Below, piece by piece: positions 20,713 to 30,600 of a stretch of 64,000 nucleotides of DNA (positions are counted from its first letter, which is position 1; each line of letters begins with the position of its first letter). The position numbers were made by a program, and so were the translations under genes. The notes under the pieces are model-generated. The model saw nothing but the letters and a program-made list of their open reading frames with translations, did not search any database and was not told the origin of the DNA. The DNA comes from Pieris napi (lineage: Eukaryota; Arthropoda; Insecta; Lepidoptera; Pieridae), in the NCBI RefSeq assembly GCF_905475465.1, contig NC_062237.1, positions 13,564,501-13,628,500 of the forward strand, in the 5' to 3' direction.

Positions 20713-21788
20713 AGTTACATCGCATCTATTATGATATTTCACATCCAGCTGGTTACAGCAGTGTCAATAAGTTAACAAAGGCAATGAATGGAAAAATCTC
20801 AAAAAGTGACGTTTCAAAATGGTTGCAGTCTCAAGAAACATATACATTACATAAACCGGTTATAAAAAAATTCCCACGTAATAAATATATTTTATCAAAT
20901 ATTAATGAATTGTGGCAAGCTGATTTAAGTGATTTAAGAACTTACATAGAATATAATGATGGATATAAATATATTTTGTGTGTTATTGACGCCTTTAGTA
21001 AGTATGCTTATGTTAGAGCAATGAAAAAGAAGGATTCATGCACAATAAAAACGTGTTTTACTAGCATCTTTGCTGAAGCTAAAACTGTTCCTAGACATAT
21101 TCAATCAGATAAGGGTACGGAATTTGTATCTAAGGATGTCCAAACTTATTTAAAACGTAAAAATATAAATTATTACACTACAAATAATCCAGATATAAAG
21201 GCAAGTATAGTAGAACGATTTCAGAGAACATTGAAAATGAAAATGTGGCGTTATTTTACACATAAGAATACTTATCGCTATATAGATATTTTACAAGATT
21301 TGGTTAGTTCTTATAATCACAGTGTGCACTCTAGTATCAAGATGAGACCATGTGATGTTAAAATGGAAAACATTATGGAAGTTTGGCGGAATTTATATTA
21401 TGATGAAAAGACTTATATTTCAAGTTTAAACAAAGTACCTAAGTTTAACGTTGGTGACTATGTAAGAATTACAAAATACAAACATGTTTTTCAAAAAGGT
21501 TATGAAAGTAATTGGAGTAATGAAATTTTTATCATTACTTCGATTATAGATCGTTCCCCGTGGGTTGTATACACTTTAAACGACTTAGAAAATGAATCAA
21601 TAACAGGAACTTTTTATGAAAAAGAATTACAAAAAATAACTTTTTCCCCCACTTCCGAATATAAAATTGATAAAATCATCAGATCACGTAAAAGCGGTAT
21701 TAGAAAGGAAGTATTAGTTAAATGGAAAGGATATCCTAACAAATTTAATTCTTGGGTCTTACTGTCGAATATTAAAAATCTACAATGA
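20697..21788 (+). CDS. Retrovirus-type integrase with C-terminal chromodomain
   Basis: 363 residues from ATG 20697, overlapping the upstream gene by 16 nt. DDE residues: D in LWQADLSDL near residue 75, D in QSDKGTEF near 135, E in IVERFQRTLK near 172. The core is followed by an SH3-like part (FNVGDYVRITKYK) and a chromodomain from about 320 (VLVKWKGYPNKFNSWVLL), which could guide insertion to modified chromatin. It inserts the linear element DNA and makes 6-bp target duplications, matching the flanks seen here. The stop overlaps the next start as ATGA at 21785. Confidence 0.92.
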   Translation: MDPVLELHRIYYDISHPAGYSSVNKLTKAMNGKISKSDVSKWLQSQETYTLHKPVIKKFPRNKYILSNINELWQADLSDLRTYIEYNDGYKYILCVIDAFSKYAYVRAMKKKDSCTIKTCFTSIFAEAKTVPRHIQSDKGTEFVSKDVQTYLKRKNINYYTTNNPDIKASIVERFQRTLKMKMWRYFTHKNTYRYIDILQDLVSSYNHSVHSSIKMRPCDVKMENIMEVWRNLYYDEKTYISSLNKVPKFNVGDYVRITKYKHVFQKGYESNWSNEIFIITSIIDRSPWVVYTLNDLENESITGTFYEKELQKITFSPTSEYKIDKIIRSRKSGIRKEVLVKWKGYPNKFNSWVLLSNIKNLQ

Positions 21789-22537
21789 AGGAAAGTTTCT
21801 ATTTAACTTTACTCAGCAATAGTTCCACACAATATTTCCCGGGAAATATGACATCAAATTTTTCTACAAAACTACCTAAAGCCATTACATTAGAAGGAGA
21901 ATGGATGGTAGGTATAGTTGAGTTTCAATATCCCTCTACTATGTTCTCCGTGCAAGAACATGAAAATATCATATACATAAGTAAAAAAACTACCATCAAT
22001 AATGAAGAGACCACACTAATGTATAAGAACCATATACCAGCCACCAACTATGATAATATACAAAATATTCTTATTGCTTTAAATTCGAAAGAGAAAGTTA
22101 GTTTTCGTCAGGACACCGTGTCAAAGTTTGTCTCTGTTGCAGTAAAGGATCCATCAATAATTTCACTATCTCTATCACCTAATTTGAGCTTTCAACTTGG
22201 ATTTGAGCCAGATACCAATTTAGTAAATCATAATATCGGTAAACGTCCTGCTAATCTACATTTGGGGTTACCATCACAATTATTTGTGTATTGCGATATT
22301 ATAGAACCACAAATTGTTGGTGATGTCATGACACCCCTATTGAGAATTATACCCTTAGATCCTGCTAAATACATATATGGTTCAAATAAAATGCATATAT
22401 TTTCACCACCACATTATTTACCGGTAATGAGAAGAGAATTTGATGTTATTGAGATAGATATAAGAACAACCACGGGAAATGCGGTACCATTTCAATACGG
22501 TACATCGTGTGTGAAACTTCATTTTAAAAAAATATAA
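21785..22537 (+). CDS. Minor capsid protein (penton, single jelly-roll)
   Basis: 250 residues. The start FYLTLLSNSSTQYFPGN followed by FSTKLPKAITLEGEWMVGI is the typical opening of the Polinton minor capsid protein, which forms the icosahedral vertices. The C-terminal part (VIEIDIRTTTGNAVPFQYG) also fits. Start ATG overlaps the integrase stop; the gene ends 19 nt before the next one. Confidence 0.82.
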   Translation: MKESFYLTLLSNSSTQYFPGNMTSNFSTKLPKAITLEGEWMVGIVEFQYPSTMFSVQEHENIIYISKKTTINNEETTLMYKNHIPATNYDNIQNILIALNSKEKVSFRQDTVSKFVSVAVKDPSIISLSLSPNLSFQLGFEPDTNLVNHNIGKRPANLHLGLPSQLFVYCDIIEPQIVGDVMTPLLRIIPLDPAKYIYGSNKMHIFSPPHYLPVMRREFDVIEIDIRTTTGNAVPFQYGTSCVKLHFKKI

Positions 22538-22556
22538 TCTATATTTCCTTTTTAAA

Positions 22557-23018
22557 ATGTATACACCTCAAGAAACTTTTATATGTCCTTATGAACATTA
22601 TTATTCGCAACAAGCTGGGTCTGGTATAAATGTAATCTACAAAGGAGCCTTACATCAACGTGGTCATGGTATCGGAAGTTTTCTTGGGGGGTTATTTCGA
22701 AGTGTGCTACCTTTACTCACTAGTGGTGCTAAGGTGATTGGAAAAGAAGCACTTAACAGCGGTATTGGGCTTTTGTCAGATGTTGTAGCTAGTCGTCCTA
22801 TTAAAGAATCCATTAAAAATCGATTGAAAGAGGCTAGTTCTAACCTTAAACGCAAAGTTGATACCAAAATTGATAAACTTATGACTGGATCGGGTGTTAA
22901 TAAGAGACGAAAATATTGTAATGAGCTCATTCGAGTTTCACCCCTCAAAGTGAAAGGCGCTTCAAAGAAAACAAGGAACAAAAATATTAATATTTCCAAG
23001 GATATATTTTCAAACTAA
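22557..23018 (+). CDS. Putative minor virion protein (Gly-rich amphipathic, basic tail)
   Basis: 153 residues, between the two capsid genes. A tyrosine-containing head is followed by GHGIGSFLGGLFRSVLPLL, which would form an amphipathic or membrane-active helix, then an Ala/Gly helix and a Lys/Arg-rich tail (KKTRNKN). The layout recalls adenovirus pVI/pX-like core or membrane-lytic proteins, but this is analogy, not demonstrated homology. Its stop is 5 nt before the major capsid ATG. Confidence 0.65.
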   Translation: MYTPQETFICPYEHYYSQQAGSGINVIYKGALHQRGHGIGSFLGGLFRSVLPLLTSGAKVIGKEALNSGIGLLSDVVASRPIKESIKNRLKEASSNLKRKVDTKIDKLMTGSGVNKRRKYCNELIRVSPLKVKGASKKTRNKNINISKDIFSN

Positions 23019-23023
23019 TCATA

Positions 23024-24337
23024 ATGTCATTTATTCATAATCATTCATGTGAGTGCGTTAAATCTGAATTGGATCTGTTTGCTCTTCCTTCCACACAAAC
23101 AAGTATCGAATATGGACACTGGATACATTACAAACCAATTTCTTCATTAAGTGATGATGGACCTATCGAATTCCAAGTACCTGGTACAGGAGATGACTAC
23201 ATAGACCTTTCGCATACACTACTCCATCTCAAGGCTCAAATTAAAAATCAAGACGGTTCTGCAGTTAATGCAGCTAATGTAGTGGCACCAGTCAATAATT
23301 GGTTACATTCTTTATTTAACCAATTGGATGTTTACCTAAACCAAAAACTTGTGTCACCCCCAAATAATACTTATGCATATCGCGCTTTCATAGAAACTCT
23401 ATTAAATTATTCATCATCCGCCAAACAATCACATTTGACATGTGGTTTGTGGTACGAGGATACAGCCGGTAAAATGAATGAAACTAATGAGGCAAACAAG
23501 GGCTTTTACAAAAGACAACAACTTTCAAAGGATGGAAAGGATGTTGAAATGATTGGGCATTTACATGGGGATATATTCAATCAAGATAAATTCCTCATGA
23601 ACGGGGTCGAATTATCTATAAAATTAGTTAGATCGAGAGAAACATTTAACCTCATGTCACAGAATGCAGATAATAAGTACAAAGTCTGTATAACAGATGC
23701 AACTTTAATAATACGCAGAGCAAAAATTAATCCATCAATACTAATAGCTCATCAAAAGGTTCTTGCCACTACTACGGCTAAATATCCTATTACAAGAGGT
23801 GAAGTGAAAGTCCTGACCATACCAGCTGGTGTGCAGGGTAAAACACTGGACAATATATTTTTAGGACAGGTTCCTAAGAGATGTATTATAGGTTTTGTGA
23901 ATAATACAGCATTCAACGGTAGTTATGTTAAAAATCCTTTCAACTTTGAAAATTTTGGTATTTGCTCATTTAGCCTATATATAGATGGTCAACAGATACC
24001 TTCAAAATCGTTACAACCATCATTTCCAAACGATGTATTTACTAGCGCATACCACACCCTGTACTCAGGCACCGGTATACATTTTCTTAACGAAGGTAAT
24101 GGAATATCGAGGGAACAATATTCAAATGGATACTGTTTACTAGCTTTTGATTTAACACCTGACTTGTCGGCTAACTCTAATGTGCATTGGAATCTTGTAC
24201 GCCATGGTAGTGTAAGAATGGAAGTAAGATTCGAGAGCGCATTGACTGAAACAATTAACTGTGTAGTTTACGCAGAGTTTTCAAATATTATAGAAATAGA
24301 TAAGAACAGAAATGTATGTGTGGATTATAGTAGTTAA
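23024..24337 (+). CDS. Major capsid protein (double jelly-roll)
   Basis: 437 residues with the Polinton capsid signature at the start (SIEYGHWIHYKPISSL, DGPIEFQVPGTGDDYIDL, LFNQLDVYLNQKLVSPPNN) and the second jelly roll after about residue 240. It is the main shell protein of the predicted virion. The last 160 or so residues lie inside the right inverted repeat and are therefore duplicated, without the front half, at 13116-13604. An AATAAAATATAATG-type signal follows the stop. Confidence 0.9.
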   Translation: MSFIHNHSCECVKSELDLFALPSTQTSIEYGHWIHYKPISSLSDDGPIEFQVPGTGDDYIDLSHTLLHLKAQIKNQDGSAVNAANVVAPVNNWLHSLFNQLDVYLNQKLVSPPNNTYAYRAFIETLLNYSSSAKQSHLTCGLWYEDTAGKMNETNEANKGFYKRQQLSKDGKDVEMIGHLHGDIFNQDKFLMNGVELSIKLVRSRETFNLMSQNADNKYKVCITDATLIIRRAKINPSILIAHQKVLATTTAKYPITRGEVKVLTIPAGVQGKTLDNIFLGQVPKRCIIGFVNNTAFNGSYVKNPFNFENFGICSFSLYIDGQQIPSKSLQPSFPNDVFTSAYHTLYSGTGIHFLNEGNGISREQYSNGYCLLAFDLTPDLSANSNVHWNLVRHGSVRMEVRFESALTETINCVVYAEFSNIIEIDKNRNVCVDYSS

Positions 24338-25457
24338 GCAATCACTTATGTAATTATTATGATATTAAGAATAATAAAATATAATGTAATCGAATATGAC
24401 ATGGTTTTTATTTACCTTCATTACTTTTTTTACAAAGAGACTCATTACTTACGTTGAGATCATATTATGTGTGTTTAAATACATTGGTACAAATATGAAT
24501 TGATAGTAATAAATGTAGTCAGTAAGAGAGTGAAAGAGTAGGGGAGTAAACGCGTATTAAACTATGAACACACTAGAAGTGCAAATGAGTCTTCGTAGAA
24601 TACATCCCAGCCTCCAGAGCAACGTATATCCTTCAAATCGATTGCCGATGTATGCTCAGGTGCCAGCACTTATCATATGCAATCTTGACCCTGATTCACA
24701 GCCGGGGTCTCATTGGGTGGCTATTCATATAAACGTCGAAAGAGTTGGGGAATACTTTGATTCGTTTGGACGTAAACCTATTGAAGCAATAGAAGGATTT
24801 TTAAGGAGGAATTGTTGCATGTGGAGATACAATAACCTTACGGTTCAGGATTACCTATCGGCGGTGTGCGGAGAGTACTGTTTGGTATACATATATTACA
24901 AGTTCAGGGGGATGAGATTAGAAGACTTCCTTAGAAATTTTACGTGTGACTCAGAGAACAATGATACGGTGCTAGTAAATTTGTATAGAAATATAATGGA
25001 CATATAAATAAAAGAATAATACCTGGAATAAAAATGTTTTATTTAAATATGTAACCCTTACATCTAATTTTATTATAGATAATGGTGTTAATGTAGGTAT
25101 ATTTATTGTTGTTTGCTTAGACCCGTAGGTTAGGTTAGGTTAGATTTAGTTTATTATATTATTCTATTTTTCTTTTAGAGCCATAGATCGGGTTAGTGAA
25201 TGTAGGAAAGTAGATAACGATGCATTCGTACTGAGTCATTAAGTAATTAGATAATGAGTGGGGATTTCGTGCAGGAAATAGTAACTGATAAGGTGGTGAT
25301 TAGTAAGTAATTAGCAAGGTTTTGGGAAAGCTATCTCTGGAACGGTTAGAGCTATCAGTTCAGGAGTGAGTGCATTCGACTCCGCACGTCCTGTTTAGTG
25401 AAACAGCTTTTTTTACCGAAGCAGTGGGTGAGGCAGTGCCCGGGAATCCATACTACT
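23859..25457. repeat. Polinton right terminal inverted repeat
   Basis: Begins inside the major capsid gene (TTTTAGGACAGGTTCC) and runs to the right end. The protease and capsid-tail protein sequences in both repeats are identical over their full lengths (147 and about 159 residues), so the repeats are kept homogeneous or were copied recently. Confidence 0.9.
24564..25007 (+). CDS. Adenovirus-type cysteine protease (adenain, C5 family), right copy
   Basis: 147 residues, entirely within the right inverted repeat. Catalytic layout: H50 in GSHWVAIHI, D66 in YFDSFGR, Q95 in VQDYL and C102 in AVCGEYC. The Q-to-C spacing of seven matches adenovirus protease. It would cleave virion precursor proteins during maturation. 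The ATG is 226 nt after the capsid stop. An identical second copy is at 12446-12889. Confidence 0.92.
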   Translation: MNTLEVQMSLRRIHPSLQSNVYPSNRLPMYAQVPALIICNLDPDSQPGSHWVAIHINVERVGEYFDSFGRKPIEAIEGFLRRNCCMWRYNNLTVQDYLSAVCGEYCLVYIYYKFRGMRLEDFLRNFTCDSENNDTVLVNLYRNIMDI

Positions 25458-25490
25458 ACCACTAGACCAATGAGTCGTCTAGCTTGTAAT
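25458..25490. mobile_element. RTE-like LINE fragment, right part after Polinton
   Basis: ACCACTAGACCAATGAGTCG continues the repeat interrupted at 11933, placing the Polinton inside an older LINE copy. Confidence 0.45.
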
Positions 25491-26108
25491 CTCGTATATG
25501 GCTTGTAAATACCTTCTGATAAGATTACTGATTCGTAAAAAAAAATGTGTAATATGTCCGACAAAAATGTTTTGAGAATTAATGTGTGAGAGAAATTGTC
25601 GGTCTTTCGGGCACGTGTTCCCTTATGGTGAAGACGCTATTGCTGCTGCATAACACACGTAAATCTCGTCCTGGCAATTTTTCCAAACCAAAACGAAGAA
25701 GTAATATACGAAGTTTGTGATTCATCTTGATTTTTTCTACCAAGTAAATAAAGTAAAGTGAAAGTAAATTCCAGCTTGGTTCGTTGACGATCGCCCCAAA
25801 GTATGGAAATGCAGTCGAGAGATTCAGTCGCGTTACCTCTTTATACTGGAGCAACTCATATCCAAGCACTAGGATAGTTTACATATTCATTTAAGTATAT
25901 TATAATAGGCCTTAGCAAGCAGCTTTACTTTAATGTACGATTTAAATTTATTTATTGACATTTGTATTTCACTAGGGATTTTGTTGAATAAACAACAAAG
26001 TCTATTTCCTCATCTTCAATTATTATTTGAGAATTACTTACTACTTTTTACATTTGTAGTTACAAATTTAATACATTTTGTCTTCTATTCGTTTAGCTTA
26101 AGATTATT
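25491..26108. other. Intergenic, nothing recognised
   Basis: AT-rich; the short ORFs here show no recognisable protein pattern. Confidence 0.4.
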
Positions 26109-26543
26109 GAAGTGAAACTTCTTTATCGACGTATGGGAGAAATTTTGTAGCAGGTTACGCGCCATGTTGCTTTTTGAAGTCAAACTTCTTTAACGGCGTT
26201 GGAAAAAAATTTACACACATTTGTCACATTTTTCGGTTACGCGCCATCTTTTTCTTGTCCCTACCACGGTTGATCCGAAGAGATTCGAAGCCATTAGTAA
26301 CAAAAATATATAATAACGATAACAATGATAGTATTACTAATAATTCTATTACAATTAATGAAATTCTGTATTAATCTTAGTACTACATAGTAGTACAGTA
26401 ATAAGTTAAAATGAAATAATTGTATTTGTATTCATGTCTATGATAATAAAAGCCTTTTGTTAAACTTTATTTAACCAATTTCTGTAAAGTTGCATATAGT
26501 AGATCATTTTTCGAAAAATAAGGTCATAAAGAAGTTTCACTTC
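26109..26543. mobile_element. MITE-like repeat, GAAGT family, copy 1
   Basis: Ends with a perfect 17-bp inverted pair: GAAGTGAAACTTCTTTA at 26109-26125 and its reverse complement at 26527-26543. An internal second block at about 26176-26250 repeats the left end (GAAGTCAAACTTCTTTA, then GGTTACGCGCCAT), so the left end is tandemly duplicated. A related copy is at 40256-40564. Confidence 0.5.
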
Positions 26544-26559
26544 TTACGTGTGTACACCT

Positions 26560-27672
26560 AGTACACACACACATTTTTTTGTATTAAAACCAGTGAACTA
26601 GACTGGATATGGCACCGTTTACATTCTCAAGCGATAAATTTCGTCGTTTCACTTTAAATAAAAGCGAAGTGTTATCAGCAAACAGTACTATTTAGTGAAG
26701 ATCCTTTACTTGAAATGGTAGGTAGTAATGGTCATTTATATAGACGAGGAATAAGAGGGGACCAAGTACGGAGCCTTGCGATACACTCGTAGTAACAGCT
26801 TGCACCCACAAACTTACTCATTCACTAACATGCACCCACATACTCATGCATTCAAGGGGTGTTGAAAACAATAATTGAGTCACACAGAAATCGGCTCAGG
26901 CTAACTGCAGATGATGGATGTGGAGATCTTCGCTCAATTTATTCGCGCAGAAGCAGGAATCAAAAGAGCGGGTAGCAATGAAAAAGAAACTGCTCACGTT
27001 CGTCCAAATATATATATATATTTATTTATTTCATATATACATTGTAATAAATATTTTTACTTTTCCATTTCAACAATAAAACTCTTAAAGACACAACATT
27101 GTTATACGTCTCTTCGAGGATCGAATCCTCGTCCTCGCCAACAAGTCGATTTTGATCGATATACATTTTTAATATTCAACATTTCAATACAAAAGACGGG
27201 CGAAGTCAGCGGCCGTAGCTTTACAAAAATAACATCCGACGACGCCGCAGACGCCACTTCTATTATATACATAAAAAACCGTCCCCCCGGGTCGAGCCCC
27301 GAAGGGGACCGCCAGGGGCGCGGCGATTAATATTGCACTTCTCCAATTGCATCTTCGACGTTACACGTTATCTCTATATAAATATAATCTTCCACGTGAC
27401 GAGCTGAACATTGGCAAAAACTGTCATCGCATTTCATCTATTTATCTATTTACAAAAGAAGGCGCCGACCGCCTTCGTCGGAGCGCGAGGCCGAAGCCGA
27501 CCACCTCCGGAAGCGCGGCCCGAAGTGCTTCGAAGCTATCGACTCGACATTTCGGGTGGAGTCGGGCGGCCGCGAGGAATGTGAGGCTCTCGGGCGGGGC
27601 GGAGCGCCTCGCTCGGAGATGAGCTCCCGCGGCGGGGAGCCTCAGGGAGACAGCCGGGTCCGCGGCGTCGCC
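26560..27672. other. Intergenic and probable HDAC4 3' UTR
   Basis: The part next to 27673 should be HDAC4 3' UTR (minus strand). A minus-strand AATAAA-type signal appears near 27020 (ATTTATTTATTT on the plus strand). GC-rich near 27270-27320 and 27450-27670. No separate gene recognised. Confidence 0.4.
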
Positions 27673-30600
27673 TCACTTGGCGTCGTCCTGCTCCATCGGC
27701 TCCTCGGACGCCGAGCGGGAGCTCCCGGAACGGCTCGGCGCCGCCGGCGCCGGCTGGTGCATGGACAGCGTCGCCATGGCGGCCGCCGTGTCCGCCGCGT
27801 CCCTCTCGGTCTGAAGCGAACCGAGACGCGCGCCCGCCACGGCCGGCGCCGCCTCGAGCGCGCTCAGCGCGGCCAGGGGCAGCGAGCGCGCGACCGCGGG
27901 CCAGTGCGCCGCCTGCGCCGCCGCCACGGCCCGCAGCGCCGCGACGGCGTGGGGCGCCGGCGTCCGCGCCAGCTCGCTCAGCGGCGGCGCGGCGATGCGC
28001 TCGCCGAGCAGCGCGCGCACGCACTCCTGGGCGCAGTCGCACATGGCGGGCAGGTCGTAGCCGCCCTCGAGCGACAGCACCACCTTGCCGTTGGCCAGCT
28101 GCATCAGCTCGCGCGTCATGTGCGCGAAGCACGCGGCCGTCACGCTGTAGCCGCCCATGGGCGCCGGGTGGCCGGCGGCCGCGTCGAAGCCGCACGACAC
28201 GAGCACGATCTCCGGGTCGTACTCCTTGGCGACGGGCATGACGACCGTCCGGAAGGCGGCCAGGTACTCGGCGTCGGCCAGCGGCGGCCGACCCGGCCAC
28301 GGCACGTTCACCGTGAAGCCGAGGCCGGCGCCGGCGCCGCACTCGTCGGCGGCGCCCGTGCCCGGGAAGAAGTTGCCGTCGTCGTGGCGGTGCAGCGACA
28401 CGTAGAGCACGCCCGGGTCCTCGTAGAAGGCCTGCTGCGTGCCGTTGCCGTGATGCACGTCCCAGTCGACGACGAGCACGCGCCGCAGCCCGAGCCGCAT
28501 CCGCAGCTGGCGCGCCGCGATCGCCACGTTGTTGAAGAAGCAGAAGCCCATCGCCTGGTCGGGCTCGGCGTGGTGGCCCGGCGGCCGCACGACGGCGAAC
28601 CCGTTGCGTAGCTCGTTGCGCGCCGTGCGCAGCGCCAGGTCCAGCAGCGCGCCGGCGGCGAGCCGAGCGGCGGCCGGCGTGTGCGCCTCGCTCCAGGGCG
28701 TGTCGGCGTCCACGCCGAGGCCGCCGCACGCGAGGCGCACGAGCCGCAGCGCGCGCCCGCGCGGCTCTTTGGCGTCGCGGCCTCGGCCGGCGAAGGCCGC
28801 CACGTGCGCCTCCGAATGCACGCTCGCGAGCTCGTCGAACGTCGCCTTGCGCGCGCGCGTGCGCTCCGTTCGCGCCGCGAGGCCCGTCTCGCAGAGGCGC
28901 GCCCAAACGGACTGCAGGCGGCCGCCGTGCTCGGGGTGCGTGGGCGCGTGGGCGCCGCACGAGCAGCCGTGCTTGAGCATGAGGGCGTCGTAGGCGAGCC
29001 CCGTGGGCGGCTGCCGCGCCCCCACCAGCGGCGAAGAGAGGGCGCGAGCGAGGGGCGCGGCGGCGAGGGGCGGCGGCGGCGGCGCGGGAGGCGCGGCCGG
29101 AGGGACGGGGCAGGGCTTCCTCGTGAGATCGATCACCTCGCCCTCCTCCTCTCGCAGTTGAGCGGCGGCCGCGTCGTGCGCGCGAGTCAACACCTGCGGA
29201 GTGTGCATTTCTGTTCACTTGGAGGTAGAGAGAGAGAGAGAGAGAGAGAGGGGGACGCTTAAAATGTGTTGACTGTGTCTAGGGTCTGTAGAATCCAAAT
29301 TTTTTTACAGAGACTTTTTGCAAGACTAGGTTAACCGTTGGCCTAGGAGGAGTTGTGGAAGAACGTGAAGGCTTATCGCCCAAATGATGGCGGTCGGCGA
29401 ACTAACCGTCTTCCTGATTTGGTCGCGCAAATAGTGGTGCGGCAGATGAGGGTGCAGCGCGGGGTCTCCGAGGGGTAGAGGCGCCGAGTGCGTGCGCCCC
29501 AGGGGCCTCTTGGCCAGGCGCGCGCTCAGAGCCGCGGCGCCGCAGTAGGGTTCCGATTCGCAGAGAGGCGGCAGCGCGGGCGGCGGCGCTGGCGGGGGGC
29601 AGTGCGCCGCCAGGGGCCGCCCCAACGAGATGTTGGGCAGCGACGGCGACGAGAAGAGCGGCTCGGGCGAGCGACCCGTCTCCTCCTCTTCGCGGATGGG
29701 CGTGCTGCTGCCCACGGCGCCCGGCGGCGAGCCTCGCGGCGACCCCGCTTCGCAGTCTGCGCGAAAGAACAGTCGTGAGCCACGAGCGACACACGCGGAC
29801 GAAAGCGGGGCTCCGTACTCACTGCGAGGCTTCGGGCGCGTCTTGAGGGGGCGGCGGGCCAGCGGCGACGCTCGACGCTCGATGACCCTCGCCTTCAGCC
29901 GCACCTTCAGCATGTTGGGCTCCGACGCTACACACACATGCGGTCACTAGCGCTACGCACACGCACACACACGCGCTCGGCTCTCGCGAGCCGACTACGA
30001 GATTAGTTCACGCACATTTATTATTTTAATATTGCGACGCAAAATCATGCTTACGTATATTAGTATTCGTCGGAAACTAGCGGTTTTAGGACATCTTGAC
30101 GATCGGTACTCACCGGTTTTTCTGAGCGGGTAGTCGGGCGCGGCGGGCACGGGAAGCGTGAGCGGCAGCGGAGCGGCCAGCGGGGCGGGCAGACGGTATG
30201 GGTGCGCCCCCGCCGCGGCGCCCGACGGCATCGACTCGCCCGACGACGACTTCACGATGCCCCTGCAAAGAACCAAAGTCCAAAGTCGCCTTAAAGTAAT
30301 ATTTCATCCACAATAAATATGGTGAAACAGAGCGCTACACTCACCAATTCCTATAGGGCGAGCCGGGCAACGCGCCGTTGGCTGTGGCGGCCGCCTGTTT
30401 CTTCTTCAGAAACTCCTGAAACAGCCGATAAAACCGTCACCGTCGCTCTCACTTCTACTCGACACGCTTCTCGAGTTCGTCCTCGAACTCACCTGCAGCT
30501 TTTGCTTGACCTGCGTGGAGGCGGTGGCGCAATGTTCGAGCTTGTCCTTCTTGCGCAGATCCCCTCTCTCGCGAACGTCACGCGCTTCCCTCGCTTCCCT

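Larger units (their letters stand above)
11934..25457 (+). mobile_element. Polinton/Maverick (virus-like self-synthesising transposon)
   Basis: 13.5-kb element with the Polinton gene set. The outer ends read 5'-AGTAGTATGG...CCATACTACT-3', matching the AG/CT termini of the superfamily, and are flanked by a 6-bp duplication with one mismatch (TCCACT 11928-11933, ACCACT 25458-25463). Terminal inverted repeats are about 1.6 kb. Plus-strand genes in order: 154-aa protein, pPolB, ATPase, 111-aa protein, 255-aa protein, integrase, minor capsid protein, 153-aa protein, major capsid protein, protease; a second protease lies on the minus strand in the left repeat. All principal ORFs are open, so the copy is likely recent and perhaps functional. 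Confidence 0.93.

Noticed and set aside
20697..21788. Integrase as part of a retrovirus or LTR retrotransposon
   Set aside because: It sits in a block with pPolB, packaging ATPase and capsid genes, and no LTRs or RT are nearby; this is the standard Polinton integrase.
27536..29262. Several long ORFs overlapping the HDAC4 catalytic exon in other frames and on the plus strand
   Set aside because: Arg/Ala/Gly-rich shadows produced by very high GC; only the 27673-29193 minus-strand frame has conserved motifs.
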